Both the position numbers and the translations under genes were made by a program. Of a stretch of 64,000 nt of DNA, positions 34,800 to 47,727 are shown one piece after another; within the stretch, counting starts at the first letter, position 1; every line of letters begins with the position of its first letter. The DNA lies in contig NC_066853.1 of NCBI RefSeq assembly GCF_001640805.2, positions 25,932,378 through 25,996,377 of the forward strand. Reading direction: 5' to 3'. The notes below the pieces were generated by a model. The model searched no databases. It saw only the letters and a program-made list of their open reading frames with translations, and was not told the DNA's origin. The DNA is from Lates calcarifer. Its lineage: Eukaryota; Chordata; Actinopteri; Centropomidae.

Positions 34800-35880
34800 A
34801 TAAACCCAGTGAGAGTGAGTGAGTGACACCGGCTAATGACAGTGTGATGCCAGATACATTTACCATTATATTTAAATATATACAGTATATATAAAATACT
34901 GCAGCACACAGTTCACTTCAGGAATGTATTCATGAGGTGTAAATGTTAATGTACACTAAATCTTCTTCAGAGACAGTAAAGTCATAGATTTAAAAAAGTT
35001 AAATAACCTCCTCCATGTGGGAAAAAGACTGCCATTGGTTAGTAGCGGTGGAAGGAAATTAATCAGTAAGCCAATCTCTTAACAGCACTCATTCAAGAGG
35101 GGAGGTGCACATTGGAGCAGTCAGCACAATGTTACTTATAACAAGAAATGATAGGTAGCAATCAGAAACTTAGAGAAACAACACAAATTCCAAATGATTG
35201 AACAGATCACAAATAACATGACATGCTTAGTTCTTAGTTCAAGACCATGTAGTTCAGTGGTGTTTTGTGGGCATATCCAACAAGCTTGTCTTATCAGCAG
35301 GTTATTTACAATATCTCCTTCTTTCTTTCTCTTTTTTTCAATGACCTTAAATCTGAGAGCTGATGACCATGATTTGCTTGAGCACTTGTCCCACTCTTGC
35401 ATAGTCCATATTCTGATTGTGAGTAGCAGCCTTATGTTCAGCTATACATGACTTGAAGAGATGTTTGGTCTGGCCTTCACAGACCACCCCATTTAGACAA
35501 CACATCCATCTAATGTGTGCCACATTCTCAGACTCAGATTCAGTGGGCAATGACACGTTAATCGTTTACACCTCATCAATACATTTCTGAATTGTGAATT
35601 GTGTGCTCTAGTATTTTATATGGGTTCAGGTGTAGAGAAGTGGCCCACTGAACTCTTTTCAGTATAATGTTCTATTCTGAGAGAATTCACCTCTGTTTGT
35701 GGAGGGGCCAAAACACAACAGATTCCCTCTGTGTATGCAGTGGTCTATAGTTTCTACAAGTTCTCATCCTAAAAATTCTCATTGCTCATTGCTGATATCA
35801 GCGCTTTCAAAAATACAATGAAATTACGTCGGAATATTTCTTGTCACTTAATCAGACTTTTGGCTACCCCCTCCTCTGTG
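34800..35880. other. Intron stretch, nothing recognised
   Basis: AT-rich unique sequence, including a TATA-rich stretch near 34866-34892. No gene recognised. Confidence 0.45.
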
Positions 35881-35999
35881 CAGTGTTTGAATAAAGACTG
35901 TGTGTATGACACTCCCTGCCTTCGGCCCCAGTGCCACTTCCAATGAAGCAAAACATGAACCACGTACACCCACTCAGACCTCAGCCTTCTATAATATCT

Positions 36000-36300
36000 A
36001 CCATATCTACCAGAGATGCTGTAAAATCCCGTCGCTGATGTTCCATTGTGGAGGAAGATTAATGGAGAGCCTGCTCATGTAAAAGACAGCCAAATGAAAT
36101 GTTTGGTGAGAGCAGGATGGCATCTAAGTTTATATTGTCATTGTGAAGCTCGCAATAATAGTGTGCAGTGCGGAGAAATACACGGACGAGATGAGGAATT
36201 GTATTTATCATCATTACTGTGTGTCATCTTAATAAAAGTTGCTGATGTTTGTGTCAGAGGAAGACAGACGAGTATTCAGGCTCATACAGAAAGTAAACAA
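36000..36300. promoter_or_regulatory. Candidate conserved non-coding block
   Basis: Complex sequence including CATTGTGGAGGAAGATTAAT, CTCGCAATAATAG and TTTATCATCATTA. The frames across it have no recognisable protein motif and lack paired splice sites. It stands out from the low-complexity intron around it. Conservation is untested. Confidence 0.22.
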
Positions 36301-37126
36301 ATGAATTGTGAGCACAGACTGTGATGGCTCTGTTTGGCTGATTATGTTTGTTATTCTGGTTCTTAGTTTTTTCTTTGGTTTTGTTTGTGTCGCAAGTGCA
36401 TTCTATTTGATTGTACTTTTTATATTTTCTTACATTTGATAAAAGTGAAAAAAATGTGGCTAAAAAAAAATGAAGCTACATGTTCTTGTGTTGCAGGTCT
36501 TGTTAACCCCAGCAATACAGTACAGTGTAGAGTCAGGCTGTCATGTCATGATTTTGTTCTAATGTAACCCTGTGTGGATGCTTTGTTGTTTGTATGTTTT
36601 ACCAGAGTAAAAGCTCATCATATAGGATATAGACCTACCAATGTGGCAGTGTAACTATCTCAGCCAACACGTTTGCTCTGCATTGCATTAAAGTTCCCTG
36701 GTTGCAATAAAGTGCAAGACAGAGCTGCTTACATTAGCCTAAACTGTGATAACATCCAGGTCGCCTTCTGCGTAGCAAAGTTCCAGTTGTGAATGTGGCT
36801 TTTTCTAACATAACCTGTTACTCTACAAAATAATGTAGTTAGCTAATGATGCACTCATTGGAAGGCCAACTCACAAACATCAACATTTTTGCTGTTGTGC
36901 TTTTGTATGTGGAAAAAAAAAATACATGACCCTCCAAACTGCATATACTGAGTATAATTCTCAGTACAGCTCCATGAATACTGCAACATGTTGAGAAATC
37001 TAAAACTTGACAGGTCTACCATGAGGGTTTCAAAGAAAAATAAATGGTTTTAAATGAAATGTGTGCCATTAATGTCAGTCAAGATTAGAAAGACAGCTAT
37101 TAGGAAGGTGATGCACTCATTCCCTT

Positions 37127-37151
37127 TATATATATACACACACACACACAC

Positions 37152-37178
<27 letters not shown>
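37127..37178. repeat. (TA)n(CA)n(TA)n compound microsatellite
   Basis: TATATATA passes into a (CA) run of about 16 bases and then a 27-base TA run. The outer TA arms can pair across the CA core. Confidence 0.95.
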
Positions 37179-37182
<4 letters not shown>

Positions 37183-37199
37183 TTATACCAGCTACAAAT

Positions 37200-40000
37200 G
37201 ACAACAGGAAACATGCATCATTTAAGAAACAATGAATATGCATCAGAAATGGAAACAAGACAGAAACAAAACAAAGCTGAGCTGCTACATGTGCTTAAAA
37301 TCTGTGACTGTGTGAAATACTTGGTTTTCATTTGAATATGTTCAATAACAAGACAGACAAAAAATCCTGTTCTGACTTCCCATCTATATGGATCATCACT
37401 CTGACCTCTATATGTTTTTGCCACAAAGTTATACTTAGAATTACTATTTAACAATGACATGACAAAGCTCTTAGAATTTTCAGACACAGTCTCATTCTGA
37501 TAGGATGAAAAGTATATTTTTCTCTGTTCACCCATGTCGTGTCACCTCAGCTGGAGTATTTTTAGATGAGCTCTGGCATCAGTTGTAACTTTCCTCCTTG
37601 GGCCTCAGACCTTGATTCCACTCAAACCAGTCACTCAATCAGTGCTGCTCTGTCCCTGTTGCTCACTGATTGCAGGAGTTGACATTTTCCAGATACCTAT
37701 ATAACCTGCACAGGAGTGTGATTGGCTGCATCAGACTGGATAGAGAGGACAGGGAAGAGAGAGGAAATATTGGATAAAGTCCTGCTGTAGTACTGTTGTG
37801 TGGGTGTAGGTGTGGATTTGTAAAGCCACTTTTATGAGCTTGTTTGATTTTGCAATAAAGAGATCTCTAATGCTCTGCTTTTAAAACGAGTCTGTTGTTG
37901 TGCCTGAAGGGCATTCAGAAAGTGATGCTCTTACCACATTTCCAATTCAGAGAGAAAACCAGTGAAAATAGTGCAGTACACACTCATACAGATAGACTCA
38001 TCCATCTAACATTTAGAGGGTATGAAGCATGTGGTTTCTCTAGCTTTCTGTTTAACTGTTATGTGTGAAATATTTAGGGCAGAGGGATCAGTGTTTGATG
38101 GGTCCGGTCATCAAAATCCCATTTCTTTCATTTCTGTATACCTGCAAAGGGCTATCAAAGGAAATTGTAGTTAGAGTATGTATAATGACATGTTAACTTC
38201 AGGCTCTAGTGAACAGGTTTTTGAAATCCTAAAACTGACAGTCAGTGACATTTCTCCATCAAGAGGCCACTTCAAGTGATGAGTGAACGAAGGCAGCAGC
38301 ACAGTGTGACACTCTATATATAAAGTATGCATTTGCTATTTATATGAACTATGTGCATTTTGATATTATTTAACTGGCAACACCCTCTCTTTATCGCTCC
38401 AGTCACAGGGACAGTGATATAGTAGCAGGCCTGAGTTTCATAATGAATCCTCACCAGTGGTCATAAAGAAAATCATCACTCATGCCACAGTCTTTGAGAG
38501 GGACGTTAATGGCCTATTAGGACTTAGATGAGAATAACTTACATACCTCGTGTGATTTAGGGGGAATTTTCTCCTCTGACATTTTGGTGTACATGTACAT
38601 TATGATTGTTTAGTTTACAGATACAGAAAGTGATTATTTACTGTTAGTTTACTGACCATAATCCTGAAGATTATCCCCAGTGATGCCAGAAAATGAACAG
38701 TTATTTTCCACTGATTCTCTATGTTTGTTACATATTGACTCTTAACTAGTGTTCTCCATCCAAGAGTTATCATTGCCTTGCAGTGGGTCCAACACTGACA
38801 CAAACTCACATCTTCTCCTTCCTGCTCAGCATTAAAGCTATTGAGTACAATGGTTTTAAATGTTTCAGGTCAAAACAGACACAAAAGTCCTGGTGCTAAG
38901 TATGTGCAACAGAAAGTTTCCCTCCAACACAGCTTATCAAAGAAATACTGGCCATGGAAAAACAAAGAGGGCATTTTGTACTGAGAATGCTGAAGGTTCA
39001 TACTTTGGAAAAAAGGGAAGGGATATACACACTATACTGATATGTACAACAACTTCTGTGTTTGGCCTGATAAAGTCATCCCAATTGACGTGATAAATTA
39101 TTTCAACAAAGCTTCACATTAGATGAGTCACTATTGTTCTGTCTTCAGTTTTCTCTTACATTTAGACATCATCATGAAGCCATTCTACACCTGTTTGGGC
39201 AAACTGACCTCCTGTGGACTGTCCCTGGTCTTTGCCCCAGTTATTTAAAAAAAAAGGAAAATTCTGACAGCTGTTGTTACATTTCTCATAACAATCCACC
39301 AAAATTATTATGTGAGTAAACTTGAGGCAAGAGATAGACATGTTATATTTTGTACTGCATCTTAGCACCTAGTTTTAACAGTTAACAAGATGTGACTGTG
39401 TAGAGAGGCAGCAAGGCACATCATCATCCAGATATTTCTCATTGTTCTGGTATCTGTCTGGCTACAATGAAATGATTTGAGTCGTTTTTCCAAACTTAAC
39501 CTCAGACTAAATAAAATAAAACAGAATAAAAAAAACAAGGGGTCATCTGTTATGGCCCACAGCTATGTTATTAAGCAACATCTAGCAGTAATAATTATAA
39601 CTGGAACAAAGTCCAAGAACTCTACAGTAGGAGAAGGTTGGGGTGGATCAATAAGTCACCAAAACACAGGACAGGGGTTCATGTTTGAACCCTGTAGGTC
39701 CCCCATGGTAAGATCGAGATGGACTCATGAGATATGACCTACATGTTCTTGGCTGTTTGTCTGTGAAATCTAGAAAGACATAAGGCTCTTCACCACACCA
39801 CTGTAAACATGGAGGTGAACCTGTAACCTTTGGACTATCATCCTCTGGGTCAGTAGCTTTCAACAAAATTAATCTCACCTCTGGGTGTGACATCCTGTTC
39901 ACCAACACACTGACCAAATGGGAAGGAAACAGACAGAGCGCACCTTTACTGCCCAGTGGTCATGAATGGTTCCAGCTTTAATTTATTAATCCCTGATTAC
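37200..40000. other. Intron stretch, nothing recognised
   Basis: No exon, RNA gene or mobile-element coding remnant recognised. Reading frames are short. Confidence 0.45.
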
Positions 40001-40062
40001 ATACAGAAACATTGGATTGCGTGTCATGTATACTCATGAATACTATGCTCAAACGCTAAAAC

Positions 40063-40064
<2 letters not shown>

Positions 40065-40097
<33 letters not shown>
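40065..40097. repeat. (GT)n microsatellite
   Basis: A 33-base perfect GT run. Confidence 0.96.
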
Positions 40098-40099
<2 letters not shown>

Positions 40100-40599
40100 C
40101 TCTGAGCTTTATTGCATCCCACTGAATATGCACATCAGAGGATATAAGATAATGATAAGGCATGTTATCAGCCAAGGTATTTACAACCTCTCTCCAGCAT
40201 CCCAGCCATATCTCTGAGGTATTCCTCTTGGGACTTTATGAATTCACTCATTATGTTAACTAGACAATTCTATTACCAGGGCCATGGTGCACTATCGGGG
40301 CTAGGTGATTAGGTCATAACTTTCAGCTACATTAAACCTAGTTAAGAACACCTTGGCTTGGCAGCATTACAAGGACACGATAGCAGCGAAGTGGGGAGAA
40401 ATTGGATGGGAATGATGAGAGGGGCGGTCACCCAGGTGTCTACTGTGTTGTTCCCAGTCTGGTATAGAAAGGAGACATGAGTACCTCCTACCTGATATCC
40501 TTACCTCTTCTTTATGGCTCTTGTGTTTCTGTCCCACTTTCTGTTTTTTTGTTTGTTGTGTTCTTATTTTTTGTATCATCTCTTTTAGATAGCAATGGC

Positions 40600-41067
40600 T
40601 AATACAAGGTACCAATAAGATCCTGGACATGGGACCTCTGAGGGTGTCCTGTGGTGTCTGGACATTGGCAGTGGATCTTTTGGGTCCTGTTGGTTGTAGG
40701 GTGGGGTCTTCATGGATCTGACCTGTTCCAGTGCATCCCAGTGATCCTGGATCAGATTGGGATCTGGGGAGTCTGGAGGCCAGGTCAACACCTTGGGCTC
40801 TTGTTGTGTTCCTCAAGACATTTCTGAGCAGTTTTTGTGGTGTGGTGGGAGCACTGCCCTGCTGGGGGAGGCCCCTGCCATTCGGGAGTGCTGTTGCCAT
40901 GGGCGGTGTGCATGGTCTACTACAATGTTTAGGTGGGTGGTACATATCAAAGTAACATCCAGGTGAATGAAGGACCCAGGGTTTCTAAGCAGAACACTGT
41001 ATTGTAACCAGATCATTAATGTTATTCACTTCACCTGTCACCTTTAATGTTATGGCTGATCAGTATA
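40600..41067 (-). mobile_element. Internally deleted Tc1-like DNA transposon (family B)
   Basis: The minus-strand left end at 41067 begins with ATACTGATCAGCCATAACAT, the terminal sequence of a very common fish Tc1-like family, and continues with GGTGACAGGTGAAGTGAATAA. A jump then leads to the C-terminal transposase half: VTLICTTHLNIVVDHAHRPW, then after frame changes VLTWPPDSPDPNLIQDHWDA and RSMKTPP, corresponding to the family's LTWPPNSPDLNPIEHLWD region. The N-terminal DNA-binding domain, the first catalytic Asp and the right terminal repeat are missing. Several frameshifts occur. The long minus-strand frame at 40367-40945 is out of phase with much of this and is not a real protein. Confidence 0.8.
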
Positions 41068-41259
41068 TGGCCACATCAGTGCATAGTGACACTGTGCTTT
41101 GGTGTGTCACTTTTCGAATCAGAGGCTGCAGATTTATCAACACTTGTCCTCCTGCCTTCAGATGGCTCCAGGGATTCAGTTAAATAAAGGGAAAGCTTTT
41201 CACATAGTATAAAGCAACTGTGGACTATTTATAGATCAATGCAGACTCATTTACTGATG

Positions 41260-41641
41260 TTACTGCTTTATCCATATTAAACATTTTGATTTACAATTCA
41301 AGCGTTGTTTCAGCATTGCTGTGCATTTACTCCACATATTTTGTTTGTACTTGTTGATGAAATTTCCGAACTGGCCTCGAAGTGCACCAGGAACAGGCAT
41401 ACTAACTACATATTGAACGGCCTCAGTTGAATGAACCTCCCACCTGTTTGAGCCTCTCCTACTACCTGTGCAACATGTGCTCTGTCCTGGGCACCAAAAT
41501 ACCACTGTGACCAACTGTGACCAACATCAGACGTGCACACTGTCGCACACTGTAATTTTATGCACTACATAGTTTTGCTGTGCGCAGAGAAAGCGGGAGC
41601 AGTGTGTGGTTGTGCAGGCGCGCAGCTTAGAGGGAACACTG
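41260..41641 (-). mobile_element. hAT-like element end fragment
   Basis: Read on the minus strand from 41641 this starts CAGTGTTCCCTCTAAGCTGC, followed by GCGCCTGCACAACC. That is the typical terminal inverted repeat and GC-rich subterminal region of a vertebrate hAT group. No matching opposite end or hAT transposase was found in the window, so it is a single-ended remnant whose inner boundary is arbitrary here. Confidence 0.45.
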
Positions 41642-41649
41642 GTCATAAT

Positions 41650-42250
41650 ACCAATCAGAAACAACACACAGTGAAGTGTGCTTACCAGCTCCCACATAAA
41701 AACTAAGAACTCTGCTCTGCTCAGGACTACTAACTCTAAATTACTCTTTTGCTGCCATGCCTGCCGCCACACTGCAATCTAAAAGTTATGCTGTCACTCC
41801 CAGCTGTTGCTGTTCAAACAGTATTTCAAAAGCTCTTGCACACACCTCTGGGCTCAGAGCCTACAGTGGAGATGTTTTGTGGGGAGTGATTGTAACAGGA
41901 TCTGAACTTCTCCTCCTTGGTGGTGACAGCTGTTGCTGGAGACATTATGTTTGCGGACTGGCCATCGGTCTCTTTGTCCGTCCCATCATGAACATGATAT
42001 CTCAGAAACACCTCCATGAAACTTCTTCAACAAATGTTTATATTGTTCCCATAGACTGTAAAAACATAATAAATGTTCCTGGCCAATTACACACCATCAT
42101 CCTGAACTCCACAAATAGCATTTTGTTGGGAAAGGGATGAAAATTAGATACCTGTAACTAATGCAGAGTCATTTGGCCTGTGAATGAATGCCAATTGCAC
42201 CCTTTACCACTGAAGACAAAAGCCAGATGTCAGTCAGTTCTTTATCCAGT
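41650..42250. other. Intron stretch, nothing recognised
   Basis: A frame of 127 codons (41757-42140, +) starts here but has no motif, splice context or recognisable homology. I do not call it a gene. Confidence 0.4.
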
Positions 42251-42254
42251 GCTA

Positions 42255-42345
42255 AAGGGGCTGTGGACTGATTAGATTTTGGTGGTTTAAGGTCACTGGT
42301 CACTCAAAACATGTTTTTGGCCATAATGCAGGAGGGAAAGAATGC
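42255..42345. repeat. Dispersed repeat fragment (GATTTTGGTGGT family), copy 2
   Basis: GGACTGATTAGATTTTGGTG, then GTTTAAGGTCACTGGTCACT and CAAAACATGTTTTTGGCCAT. It shares its core with 34375-34500. Confidence 0.55.
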
Positions 42346-42380
42346 AAGAGTTTGCATGCTGAAATTTCACACAACTGCCT

Positions 42381-42418
42381 ATTATTATTATTATTATTAT
42401 TGTTGTTGTTATTATTAA
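42381..42418. repeat. (ATT)n/(GTT)n microsatellite
   Basis: ATT units with three GTT variants. Confidence 0.95.
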
Positions 42419-43129
42419 ATGATAACATTTCAAAAAAGATCCAAAAAGATCAACTTCACTGTTAGATCAATATTCTGCAAAAACTGCAAAAACCTTTTTA
42501 ATACCATAGCTCAGACACAGAGGGGGAGATTGTGACCATATTTCCTGCATGTTGACTGGCTGGTGGAAGCACTCAACTGCGATGCGGTAATTCTAGTTCT
42601 ACGTTAAATACTGCAAATAATTCCAAAAGTCTGTCGACTAAACCTAGCTCAATGTATTTTTACATCATCTGGCAATGCACTGCAGTATCCAGTCAAATAA
42701 TGGCACATGGCACTGGCAGCACCATGCCCCCCATCAACACAACTTTTGGATTTTAACACAATGCTGTTTTCAGTTTGAGTGCCCGGGAAGACTAGTGGTG
42801 CATGCAAAGGCTGGCTCTGTGCCTCACACAGGTTATTTACTTGGTGCCTTGCTGTTTGTCCCAGGATACTGTCTGGGCTCTGACCTCTGATAAGCACCTC
42901 TTTCCACACTTGATAACAGCTGGCTCTGCCTGTTTCCTGATCCCATGTCTCTCGTAAATTTTGTCTCTCTCCTCTCTTTTTTCTCACTTCTTACATCACT
43001 TGTAAAGCAGGCCCAAATTTAACAAAGGCATGGGTGGGGGTAGGGGGTCTGTCTCATTGCCTCCATAATAATCCTTGCAGTGTGATGGCTGCTGAAGAAA
43101 TTGTTTTGAGTAGAAGGAGCTGGGGTCTG

Positions 43130-43345
43130 TCTGTCCCCGATGCATCTATCTGCATCTCTCTTAGATGAATTAAGCAGCATACATTTGCTGCCCTGCCATG
43201 GGAGTTAATAACAACCTTTACAACTGTGTTGAATTCTTGTCACTATTTTTATATTTTTCCCTCTGTCAATATTTTTTATACTTCTGACAAAGGAAGATTT
43301 TAATTTCTCCAGTGCTAGTAGTGTTGGCTTGTAATTGAAGAAAGA
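43130..43345. promoter_or_regulatory. Candidate conserved non-coding block
   Basis: Complex AT-rich sequence with GATGAATTAAGCAGCATACA, GGGAGTTAATAACAACC and GGCTTGTAATTGAAG. It has no frame and no repeat features. Low-confidence, texture-based suggestion. Confidence 0.18.
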
Positions 43346-43349
43346 ATCT

Positions 43350-45520
43350 ACTCATTATTTATATTTTGTGATCCTTTTAAGTCATTTTCAGTTCAGACCT
43401 CTCCCTCTGTGTCAGCAGCACAGCCGTTCCCCCCAAAAAACAAGAAAACATAATCATTAATTGAAAATAACAGCAAAGTTAGTCTGACCTTTTAGTTGAG
43501 ATTGTCACATTGTCACAGCAAAGGTAAGACATTATATTGTGGTCAGCAATATTTAGAAATAAAGACAAAATGGAGGCAAAAGTTCAGTTAAGGGCATCAC
43601 TGAACAAGTCAATTTTCAGTTTAGATCTATACATGGTGAGGTCGTATTGTGGCTAGAAATATTGAGGAGGTAAATGTATTATAGCAAAAAGCAGCTTCCC
43701 TGTGTTTCATGCTCATTCTAAAACTTGGTAAACCCAAATCTCTGTAATAGTTTTTGTTGTAGCTGTCGTAGCTTTTTTGGGTAGACTTGAAACAAGAAAA
43801 ATGTAAAAACCTAGTGCATAGCATGACTGTATACGTGCACCACGTGAACCACGGAGTATCTCTCCTCCTGGGTTTCTGCCAGCCTTGTCAGCAGGTGTTA
43901 ACTCAGCTGGCACAACACTAGTAGTTTCTGCTTTAGCTGTACACATTCACACTCAGTGATGATGAAATGGAAACATTTTGGCAAAGTGATGGCCAATGGG
44001 AAAAGTACAACAGCCAGCCAACTAATGGTATAACTTCATCACAGCTGGCCGGACAACTCTATCACTCATTCTCTCAGTGACAAACATTCAGGGCAACATG
44101 CATAAGGCTTCAGATTCTCTTGGTCTCTTACTATAGCTTTTTTTTAATGTAAAAGGATGTTTTTGTAATATGCTTATTAAAATTTAGATCTGGGTCTGAA
44201 TTCAAGTCGTAATCATTTTTTTTGCCTTTCGTTATTCACACCAATGCAGTTCATGGCACCTTTTGTCTTTAAGATCAACCTGGCATGTCCAGCCATTCAT
44301 TTGTTTATTGTACTGATATATGGGGCATTAGTCACCTAATGAAACTTTCTGAAAGTAATATTGTTTTGAAAACTTTGGGCTTAAAAGAAGCATGCATAGA
44401 TTGAATTTAAATATGACCAATGTGTCCTATGAAAATGAATCCCTGAATCATATATGCAAAGAGAAATTGCCGCAACCCTTAAAGGGAGAAGTATAATTGT
44501 ATCTTGATGTAGCCAAAAAACAACAACTACTACAATGGCAACTGTGAGCCAGAAAGGGTACTGATGACTGAAAATGAATATAACTGTGACACAATTGGAT
44601 TGGTTATATATTCAAGGACAGATACAGTTTAACAAGATCAGGAAGCTGAAATACTATACCCCACAGTTTCTGTGGAATCACATTTTTGCATGGGAACACA
44701 ACCATCTATGTGGTCTTTGAAATAAATGTCCACACATCAGAGGCAGTGGTCTGAGGAATTAGTGTTTTGGCTCACAAACCTGTTCACCCATTTGTCTAGA
44801 GGAACATGACATTTAATCTGTACAAGCCTGTGTTACAGCTGCATTTTATTGTGTGCCATGCAGATCCATGAGCAATGTTTTCTGCTTGTTTTTTTTCCTT
44901 TCCTTTTCCAAAATATTTGTTTTCATATTTGATCTTTCTTCCTCTGCCTTTCCATTTTCCCAGTAGCTCCCATACCTCATCTTTTTGGTGGAGGATTAAC
45001 TACAGCAGTTTAAAGCTCACTCTTCTGTCACAGATGTTGGCTTTGAGATTGAAATGAGCTCTCTGTTGTAAAAGGGGTGAATTAAAAGGGAGAGGAAATG
45101 TAAGCCTGAAGAGGCCTGAAGAATCAAGTCTCTTTACTGCTGGAAATAGAAACATGAAGAGAAGTGTGACCAAGCTCTTATTAAAGAGAGTTTTCTGGTG
45201 AATCTACAAGGTACAAGGATCCTTAGGCATTGAGCACCTGTTAGGTCAAAGGAGTGTCACCAAATTGCAACATGAGTCTATCCAAACACTACAGGCAGCT
45301 AGGAATACGATCCATAGGTTAACTGCAGCTGCGACAGTGGGTATGTACAAGCTGGTATCACCAGCATGCAAGGGACTACTGAACAATCTCAGCACTGAAG
45401 AGTCAAGGCTGGGGCAAGTCAGATGGCACAGAAGTGCTCCAATTGTTCCCACAGTATTGTCTACTCAGTTACATGATTGAACCAACCTGCTCTGGATCGT
45501 CTTTTTGTGTCAAAAACTGC
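43350..45520. other. Intron stretch, nothing recognised
   Basis: No exon or known mobile element recognised. AT-rich unique sequence. Confidence 0.45.
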
Positions 45521-45529
45521 ATCATGGCT

Positions 45530-45800
45530 GGTAGTAGGAGCACAGGCAGGGAGGAACCAAAGCACACATGCAGGCTATAATACTCTAGTACTCCAGTCCA
45601 CAGCATGAAGAAAGACACACTGAGACATGAGCAAACAAACTGGCAACTGACTGGGGAAAACAATTGGTATAGATACAGGGGAGCAAATGAGGAACAGGTG
45701 TATAATTAGGTGGGGATGTTCCAGTGATAAGAAATGGGAAACAGTTGAGCTAGTGGTTCTAGGAACTGGGAGTCTAGGGACATCTGGTGGGCTGGTGGAG
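45530..45800. repeat. Possible dispersed repeat fragment
   Basis: Text around AACTGACTGGGGAAAACAAT, ATAGATACAGGGGAGCAAAT and GAGGAACAGGTGTATAATTA follows the pattern of a common fish interspersed repeat (a short 'tatttatacac..gaaacaggtg..aatcaggg' segment). Weak resemblance, class unknown. Confidence 0.3.
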
Positions 45801-45957
45801 TATGGCAGGAATAGTAACATGGTAACAAACCATGCACTGTGTTCAGTTGGTGTTTCATTAGAGTTAAGAAATAGGCACAGTGCTAAACTGGTTTCAATGC
45901 TATTTTAAGAAGAGGGACTTTGATGTGTCAGTTTTGCACTTCTGAGTTTGGAAAAAT

Positions 45958-46390
45958 GGCATTCCCCCAGGCTCCATCCTCGGGCCTCTTCTGTTCAACA
46001 TCTACATGCTTCCACTAGCTCAGAATATAGAAAATGACAAAATTGCTTACCATAATTATGCACACAACACAAAGATTTATATAATGATATCACCAGGTAA
46101 TTATAGCCCCAAACAATCAACAAGGAGGAGCATTGAACAGATCAATGATTGGATTTGCCAGAATTCAAGTTAACTGTTTAGTATTCAGCTTCAGTGGCTA
46201 ACATTGAGGAGCACAAAACTAGCCAGAAATCTTGATGTAGTCATGGACTGTCAATCAGACATCTGCAGCTGATTCAGAATACCACTGCTAGTGATGAGCA
46301 GTGAGTCGTCACTAAGACCTGGAAAGTGGATCTCACTCACAGCTTAAGACTTTTCTGTTGAACTTCGACTGAAGCAAATGCTTTTGGTTG
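45958..46390 (+). mobile_element. Degenerate L2/Rex1-like LINE fragment (reverse transcriptase scar)
   Basis: The frame 45958-46173 reads [20 protein letters not shown], then [20 protein letters not shown] and [13 protein letters not shown] before a stop. It corresponds to the [33 protein letters not shown] region of L2/Rex1-type reverse transcriptase. The catalytic YADD has decayed to YAHN. After the stop, patches such as CTGCAGCTGATTCAGAATAC (46264-46283) match the downstream QLIQNAA region, and GACTTTTCTGTTGAAC matches the C-terminal KTFLL segment, separated by deletions. Both termini are missing. An old, dead copy. Confidence 0.75.
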
Positions 46391-46399
46391 ATTGAAAAC

Positions 46400-47670
46400 C
46401 AAAGGCATTTCTCATGTATGACCTAGTAGTAGCTCACACAGACATAAGACTCTGTGATAATTAAATCCACTAGACCTAAAACACATAATTTTACCACTGT
46501 GCGCCATGAAATTTCTATCTCGATCACTGGCAGTCAGTTTGGTAATACAAACTCCAAGTAGCTGCAAGACAGTGAAAGCTTTTGTGAATGTGGCAGGGCT
46601 GTAATATTTCCTGGAATCAGCATAAACTAGTGCACAGTCTGTATCTACTGAAGTTTTGCTCATTTATTTTTCACCAGCTCTTGTGTGGCAGCTCTGTGGC
46701 TTTGTGGAGGCATTTTCCTGACAAGGTTTGATTCCACTGTGATGAAATGTTACTATCCTCTTGGGACTAGGTCTGCAAGGATTACAGTGTCTTCATCCAC
46801 AGATGAGGAAGGCTCACTGAATGTTTGATGATAAAAAAGTGTGAGTAAGCTCCACAGTCACCAGATGTCAATCCAAATATAACCATGTTATATTATGGAG
46901 TACCATGTTAGACATCTCTCTCTGCCAGCATCATCAAATCACCAAGTAAAGGAATGCTATTGGAAGAATTATGCTAATCTTTCAGTACAGTCTGAGAGTC
47001 TTGGAGGTTGGTCAGGAGCGCTGAAGTTGTATTGGAGCCTCTGTAGGCTTGAATTTTAAACATTTGTTGATTTTTTTTTCCGGGAACAAATATGACGCTA
47101 TTACTATAGTACATGCACCATCCCTCTCTAATGTGATTCTGATATAAATCCACAGTTCGTATTCTGGAACCATCACTCCACTTTTAATCAGTGACAATCA
47201 GAAATGTCTGATTGGATGTCATCTGCCATCCTTGTGGTGGAATATCACCCCGCTTCCCCATATGATGCTGCCCTCCCCCACACTCCTGTAGTCTAGCACA
47301 TGGTCATGGTGAATTCAAACTATAACGTCACTCCAGTTTATGCTTGTAGTCAGAAATATTGTATCTGGCTGTAGAAGTAATGTTCACCTTACAGGAAATA
47401 AACATTCTCTTTACAAAATTCACATTTCAACAGGCCTTTAAGCCTGAAGGACATCCTTTACTCCCACCACTCAAGCCCAATTTATTCATTGCCATCTCTG
47501 TAGCATTACTGTCAAGGCTGCTGCTGGCTGCTTTTTCAGTATTTTCCAGAAAATTAGGTTGGTGAAATGCAGCATTTTGCATAGAAACACCTGAGATGGA
47601 TGTGCTGGTTAAAACAGTGCTCCTAAATACTGACTGAGATGAATGTAGACTTGTTGCTATCCACCACACA
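46400..47670. other. Intron stretch, nothing recognised
   Basis: No exon or mobile-element coding remnant seen. Confidence 0.45.
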
Positions 47671-47683
47671 CATGCATGCACAT

Positions 47684-47724
<41 letters not shown>
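47684..47724. repeat. (CA)n microsatellite
   Basis: A perfect 41-base CA run, preceded by CATGCATGCACATG. It marks the left edge of the dispersed repeat that follows. Confidence 0.96.

Positions 47725-47727
<3 letters not shown>

Noticed and set aside
40367..40945. 192-codon minus-strand open frame
   Set aside because: It runs through the decayed Tc1-like element in a frame different from the transposase pieces. No protein family resembles it.
41757..42140. 127-codon plus-strand open frame
   Set aside because: No recognisable domain, signal or homology, and no splice context. Length is within chance expectation over 64 kb in six frames.
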